Below, piece by piece: positions 60,136 to 64,000 of a stretch of 64,000 nucleotides of DNA. A program made the position numbers and the translations under genes. The DNA is taken from assembly GCA_002205965.3 (NCBI GenBank), contig NADL03000689.1:186001-250000 (forward strand), in the 5' to 3' direction. Numbering within the stretch: the first letter of the stretch is position 1; each line of letters begins with the position of its first letter. The notes under the pieces are model-generated. The model was given only the letters and a program-made list of their open reading frames with translations. It searched no databases and was not told where the DNA came from. The stretch comes from Kappaphycus alvarezii. Its lineage: Eukaryota; Rhodophyta; Florideophyceae; Gigartinales; Solieriaceae.

Positions 60136-60343
60136 TGCGAAGACTCATACTGAATGACACCGCCAGAAAGATCCGAGGAGGGGCATTACACTAAATTTAG
60201 GGTTAGTTTCCGCGCCGCCGTACGGGGCAGCCAGCGACTAGCCGAGGCAACTGCGGTGCAATTGATGGTACCCAGAATAAAATACAGTACGGGGGTGGTT
60301 GAGCGGACCACCAACCCAACCAACTTCACAACATTACTTTTCA
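60136..60343 (+). repeat. Left LTR of the 990-bp copia element
   Basis: A 208-bp TGCGAAGACTC...TTTTCA repeat; its partner is 60918-61125. It contains AGGAGGGGCATTACACTAAA. Confidence 0.9.
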
Positions 60344-60917
60344 TGGTATCATCGCCCGAGTTACTTTCTCCACCTGACAATCAACCCCTACGCACATACT
60401 TTCCGACAATATATCACCGCGCAAACGTATAACCATGTCCACGGAAGTGGATCTCATCATGAAGCTTCCCAGGCTTTCAGGCGAGCAAGATCTTATCCAT
60501 TGGCGCCGTCGTCTCAAGGCTTACATTTGCCGCGAAGATGTTGATCTCCAAGGTTTACAAGAAAAGCCGCACAGTGTCAACAGTGATGTCACAAGAGGCG
60601 GGAGGAAGAAAATGATAAAGGCCAAGGCCACAATCATCCTGACGCTCGACAGCGGCCCCTCGCCCAAATGAGCTCGATCATTAACGATGGTGACCGAGGT
60701 GCCAAGGAGTTATGGGAGGACCTAGCCAAGACGTACACCGCATCTAACGATCAAACCGTGATCAATCTGCGACAAGAACTGGAAGAACTTCGTTTTAAGA
60801 TCGGAGAGAAGTGGCAAGACCACTTGAATAAGTTTTAGGAGATTACCTAACCTAAGTTAGTTGAGCGAGGGACTAACCATTGCATTGATGGAAGAGAGAG
60901 CTGGCGGTGAGGAGGGG

Positions 60918-61125
60918 TGCAAAGACTCATACTGAATGACACCGCCAGAAAGATCCGAGGAGGGGCATTACACTAAATTTAGGGTTAGTATCCGCGCCGC
61001 CGTACGGGGCAGCCAGCGACTAGCCGAGGCAACTGCGGTGCAATTGATGGTACCCAGAATAAAATACAGTACGGGGGTGGTTGAGCGGACCACCAACCCA
61101 ACCAACTTCACAACATTACTTCGCA
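60918..61125 (+). repeat. Right LTR of the 990-bp copia element
   Basis: A 208-bp partner of 60136-60343 that begins TGCAAAGACTC and ends CTTCGCA, followed by the T-run target duplication. Confidence 0.9.
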
Positions 61126-61281
61126 TTTTTTACTGCATTTTATCAAGCCATCTAGTTATTTTGAAAGGCGGAGATTCGAATGTGCTAGAAACTGGCTAGA
61201 ATAGCCCACCTCTAGAAAAGTCCTACTCCGATCGAAAGTTCTTGATTTACCTCGATGTTCCCGCATCCTGGAGAAATCTGA

Positions 61282-61736
61282 GGCTGGCCTCCCTTCCACC
61301 TTCTGGTAGATTGGAGTGCCATCCACAGCTCTCGACGCATCGTACGGTTTCGCAATTGGCTTGACAATGATACGATATCTACGCTTCGGTACAAATTTAC
61401 TGGATACCAACCCACATATCTACCACAGTAAATTAACCCCCCATTTACACGATTGTTATCTACAGTGGTGTTACCCAGCAGGTGACTACCTATCCCGCAC
61501 AATGCACTAGCGGCGTGAATGCAACCAACCAGATCTTACATACAATAAAAGTAATCCAAATTTCTCCAGGTAAATGGGGGGTTAATTTACTGTGGTAGAT
61601 ATGTGGGTTGGTATCCAGTAAATTTGTACCGAAGCGTAGATATCGTATCATTGTCAAGCCAATTGCGAAACCGTACGATGCGTCGAAAGCTGTGGATGGC
61701 ACTCCAATCTACCAGAAGGTGGAAGGGAGGCCAGCC
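61282..61736. repeat. Near-perfect 167-bp inverted repeat with 121-bp spacer
   Basis: 61282-61448 is the reverse complement of 61570-61736 with one mismatch found by eye (CTCTCGACG versus CTTTCGACG context). The arms end abruptly on both sides. Both arms keep an open frame (AKPYDAS-x-AVDGTPIYQKVE) whose family I do not recognise. The right arm overlaps the last codons of the LINE fragment on the minus strand. Confidence 0.95.
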
Positions 61737-62512
61737 AGCAAACAAGCGGCATTGGAGGTTACTGTCAAAGCGGAGTGCCGCTGTAAAAGAATGGCTCTAA
61801 CCTTCGAAAACCGTTCCATTGCGCGGGTGGCAACGGTTCTCGCGAGTTCCTTGACGACGGAGAACGCCGCCGGATGCCAACCTCCAAGCGTTGAGATGGG
61901 GACAGGAACCAGCCTGTTGCTCCCAGGCAGCTCAGCAAGGAACCCTTGGTATTTCCGCTGCTTCTCTGCGTGAGCTGCGTTGAGGCTTGTGAGTGGGTTG
62001 AAAGCCCTGGCTCTTGCGTGGGAGAGAGCGAGCGGGTTGACAAAGGTTACGTCGAAGTAATCCGTGCCACCGGCGGCTCCCATCGCCCTGATATCCGGCC
62101 TCGTCCTGTTTTGGTAGTGTAGACGAGGTTCGATGAATGGACGTCGGGCGGCTCTTGCAAGGTCGTTCCCCAGTAAAGTCACCTGGTTGTTATGGCGAGT
62201 ATTCCGCTCGCAGCCAAAGCGACAATGTAGCAAGTGGTCCCCGTAGATATCCAGCATTTCATGGCATCCTGCTTTGGGACAAGGGGTACCTGGGGCGAAT
62301 AAGGGGGTTTGGCAAAAGTACTGGAACCACACGGAAAAGTCTTTGCTCTTGATGTGCGTCCTCAATCCAGGGCAAGGTGCACAGTAGACCCAGCCTTTGG
62401 CACCGGGGAGGGACATGCTAGCGCGGAAGGCGCGGGTGCGGATGTTTCCGAGCGGCAAGGCCTCTTGCACAGCCATATGAATTGCATCTGTTAGCTTCTT
62501 CTGCGATGGCAA
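61709..62512 (-). pseudogene. LINE C-terminal fragment with PD-(D/E)XK-like module
   Basis: A 267-codon minus-strand open frame without a real ATG at its upstream end, so it is a fragment. It contains a C/H zinc module (CPKAGCHEMLDIYGDHLLHC), TRHNNQVTLLGNDL, then EPRLHYQNRTRPDIRAM and GGTDYFDVTFVNPL. This is the RHN / E-RPDI / D-V-T-F-x-N-P-L arrangement of the restriction-like module at the end of many non-LTR reverse transcriptases. The last part (HAEKQRKYQGF) supplies the conserved Lys/Tyr helix. No reverse transcriptase lies upstream. The frame is intact, so it decayed later than the LINEs at 26-35 kb. Confidence 0.7.
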
Positions 62513-62762
62513 TCCAGTCCGTGATGCATGAAATAATACGTAAATTGGGTCATCATACCGTTACATTTGGAACCATTTCTTCCTCGCCAAAAATATGGCA
62601 ATTCGATAGCTTATGCGCACGTTTGGGTGAAAGAGAAGGTATCTGTGCAGTTCTCATCGCCGAATAGTCGTACGTATTCATTGTGAACTCTGCTCCACCG
62701 TAACCAAGCTGTCCACAGAAGTTATTCCAACGATACTGCCACATAAAAACTGTACTTGGGCT

Positions 62763-63122
62763 TTGGAGATAGGCTCGTCAATGCCAAACGCGTACAAGGT
62801 TGTGACCGCAGACCCGGATGTTTGGCCCTTTTCGTCTACCTGTAGTGCTTGTGGGAATTATAGCAAGAAGCGACCGACCCTCCGTGTATCCCTTAATGCC
62901 AAGCAAGTAAAACAAAGGGCTCTAGTCGACACTGCGCCATTTCCTAAACCATTCCATAGTAAGGCAGCGGGCCCTTTCCTGCTCTGTACGGAATGCAGGT
63001 TCAAGAAGTCTGGATGGAGGATTGTATGTGACAAGGAGAAGTACGGAAAGCGATCTAGGGCAGCATTGAACAATTGGAGGCGCAGAATGAGACCGCATTT
63101 TCGAGTTGAACATGTATGCTAG
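62763..63122 (+). CDS. Hypothetical 119-aa ORF with two CxxC pairs
   Basis: Contains CSACGNYSKK near residue 30 and CTECRFKK near residue 74, a spacing that could bind one zinc ion, plus a Lys/Arg-rich C-terminus. It converges on the methyltransferase-like ORF. A frame of this length could occur by chance, and no family was recognised. Confidence 0.25.
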   Translation: MEIGSSMPNAYKVVTADPDVWPFSSTCSACGNYSKKRPTLRVSLNAKQVKQRALVDTAPFPKPFHSKAAGPFLLCTECRFKKSGWRIVCDKEKYGKRSRAALNNWRRRMRPHFRVEHVC

Positions 63123-63216
63123 TTGCGTAAATGCATAGCTTCCGAGAAGGTGAGAATACGACGTCATGCTTCTACCTCATCAAGTAATTGCGGATTATCT
63201 GTGAACCTAAACCTTT

Positions 63217-64000
63217 TTAAGGTCTTACTTTGCTCCGAAGAAGTCCGAGAAATCTTTGTAAAGGACCTATGCAAGCGAAGTTTAATACAGCAGCGAGATG
63301 CATGGAGTATTCTGAAGTCAATTGCAGAAATGCATTTAAGTACATTTTCACTTGTGCTGGTCGATGGCATGCACAATAGATCCAATGGAAGTACAGCATT
63401 TCGACATCACGGGGAGGTGGATACTTTTGCAAATATTCCCTGTTCACCCAAACGAACAACCCCATCTCCGGAAACTTGTGCATGGAAAGGTCACTGTTGA
63501 ATTCAAGGAGCCCTACCTGACGTTGAAAGCAAGGAATTGATGAAGAGGGAATGATAACAAGAAAAACCGCTTTGGAAGAGAGCGATGAGAGTCTTTCTAA
63601 CACTCCATAGGAGTCCTCTAGTGGTAGAATCAAGCAGCGACAATAGGGTGTGGGACTCTTTGCTCCCTTGTCGAACGCATTCATGACTCTTCCAATAAAA
63701 TCTTCGCAGAAGGGCGGGTTACCCGCTCCACCTTCTGTTCCCTGTTCCTTTTCATCCCAGGTTCCAATGGAACCAAAAAGCTCATCTTCGCAGTACTTGC
63801 TACAGAAGTATTTTATAACTCCACTTTCGTTAATGCTGTCAGTAAACAGCTCCGTTTTAATGTCAGCGCAAATTGACCACATAAAGTAAAGTTCTGGAGA
63901 CACTGTTCGGTGACAAATATTCAATCCTTCTTGCGCTCTCTTCTTCGCAACCAAGCATAAATTTGTTAAGAACTCCGTGTCCTGCTGTCCTGTCATAAGC
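63217..64000 (-). CDS. PCIF1/CAPAM-like adenine methyltransferase, partial
   Basis: A minus-strand frame of at least 259 residues that is still open at the window edge, so the true start is probably outside. Numbered from the Met at 63996, the catalytic NPPF motif is at residues 93-96 (GNPPFCEDF). About 40 residues before it is a TELFTDSINE block, followed by KYFCSKYCEDELFGSIG; this corresponds to the FECFASPLN...YCSAF-D-FGS-G block ahead of NPPF in PCIF1. After it come AVFLVIIPSSSIP (PCIF1: SFIVFIPEW) and GLFVWVNREYLQKYP. PCIF1 methylates the N6 of cap-adjacent 2'-O-methyladenosine in mRNA and binds the phosphorylated Pol II C-terminal domain through a WW domain, which would lie outside this window. 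The C-terminal 45 residues are unlike PCIF1. It could be a host enzyme or one carried by a mobile element. Confidence 0.6.
   Translation of the reverse strand, partial: LMTGQQDTEFLTNLCLVAKKRAQEGLNICHRTVSPELYFMWSICADIKTELFTDSINESGVIKYFCSKYCEDELFGSIGTWDEKEQGTEGGAGNPPFCEDFIGRVMNAFDKGAKSPTPYCRCLILPLEDSYGVLERLSSLSSKAVFLVIIPSSSIPCFQRQVGLLEFNSDLSMHKFPEMGLFVWVNREYLQKYPPPRDVEMLYFHWIYCACHRPAQVKMYLNAFLQLTSEYSMHLAAVLNFACIGPLQRFLGLLRSKVRP

Larger units (their letters stand above)
60136..61125 (+). mobile_element. Very young 990-bp Ty1/copia element with gag-like sequence only
   Basis: Two 208-bp LTRs (60136-60343 and 60918-61125) differ at only about four sites. They are flanked by a TTTTT 5-bp target duplication (60131-60135 and 61126-61130). 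The primer-binding site TGGTATCATCG at 60344 follows the left LTR directly and matches the initiator tRNA-Met type used by copia elements. A GAGGAGGGG polypurine tract ends at 60917. Inside is a gag-like stretch (60435 onward: LPRLSGEQDLIHWRRRLKAY) of the copia UBN2 type. There is no protease, integrase or reverse transcriptase, so it is a non-autonomous internally shortened element that moved with help from an intact relative. Confidence 0.9.

Noticed and set aside
63217-64000. Polinton or giant-virus insert as the source of the methyltransferase
   Set aside because: No capsid, polymerase B, packaging ATPase or other viral hallmark was seen in the window.

Overview
This is a nuclear eukaryotic window that is mostly transposable-element debris, with a small island of host genes. 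The host genes read through without introns. LTR elements, LINE remnants and a pogo-type DNA transposon surround them, and palindromic TACAGTAC/GTACTGTA clusters fill much of the intergenic DNA. Intronless genes plus a very heavy Ty3/gypsy and Ty1/copia load fit a florideophyte red alga such as Chondrus crispus. That assignment is an inference from style; no marker gene in the window proves it.

Layout. 0.27-1.3 kb: one G/E/R-rich hypothetical ORF. 2.86-8.77 kb: a young but broken Ty3/gypsy element with about 320-bp LTRs. 9.8-11.6 kb: an unassigned degenerate element-like block on the minus strand. 13.0-13.6 kb: a CCTGG-rich tandem repeat of about 165 bp. 13.7-15.9 kb: AT-rich, nothing recognised. 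15.9-17.5 kb: a broken minus-strand ORF block that resembles the antisense ORF of the gypsy element at 46-60 kb. 20.46-25.53 kb is the host island: a SIM + RING-like + BIRC6-type E2 protein, then RMI2-like and THOC7-like genes in tandem on the minus strand. 26.4-29.8 kb: an APE-type LINE (minus). 30.0-30.6 kb: a LINE C-terminal fragment. 31.08 kb: tRNA-Arg(UCG). 32-35.3 kb: a second LINE (plus), cut off by an old copia element on the minus strand (35.28-40.66 kb). 44.2-45.8 kb: a decayed pogo/Tigger-like transposase with a cluster of E2F-type sites just upstream. 46.28-59.97 kb: a 13.7-kb chromodomain Ty3/gypsy element with 775-bp LTRs, a perfect 5-bp target duplication, and an antisense ORF behind the chromodomain. 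60.14-61.13 kb: a very young 990-bp copia element carrying only gag-like sequence. 61.28-61.74 kb: a nearly perfect 167-bp inverted repeat. 61.7-62.5 kb: another LINE C-terminal nuclease-like fragment. 63.2 kb to the edge: a PCIF1/CAPAM-like adenine methyltransferase ORF that runs off the window.

The three best host genes all suggest nuclear jobs: ubiquitin/SUMO signalling, Bloom-complex genome stability, and mRNA export. The observations most worth following are the E2/E3-like fusion with SUMO-interaction motifs, the PCIF1-like ORF, the repeated antisense-ORF family linked to a chromovirus, and the E2F-site cluster ahead of a transposase.
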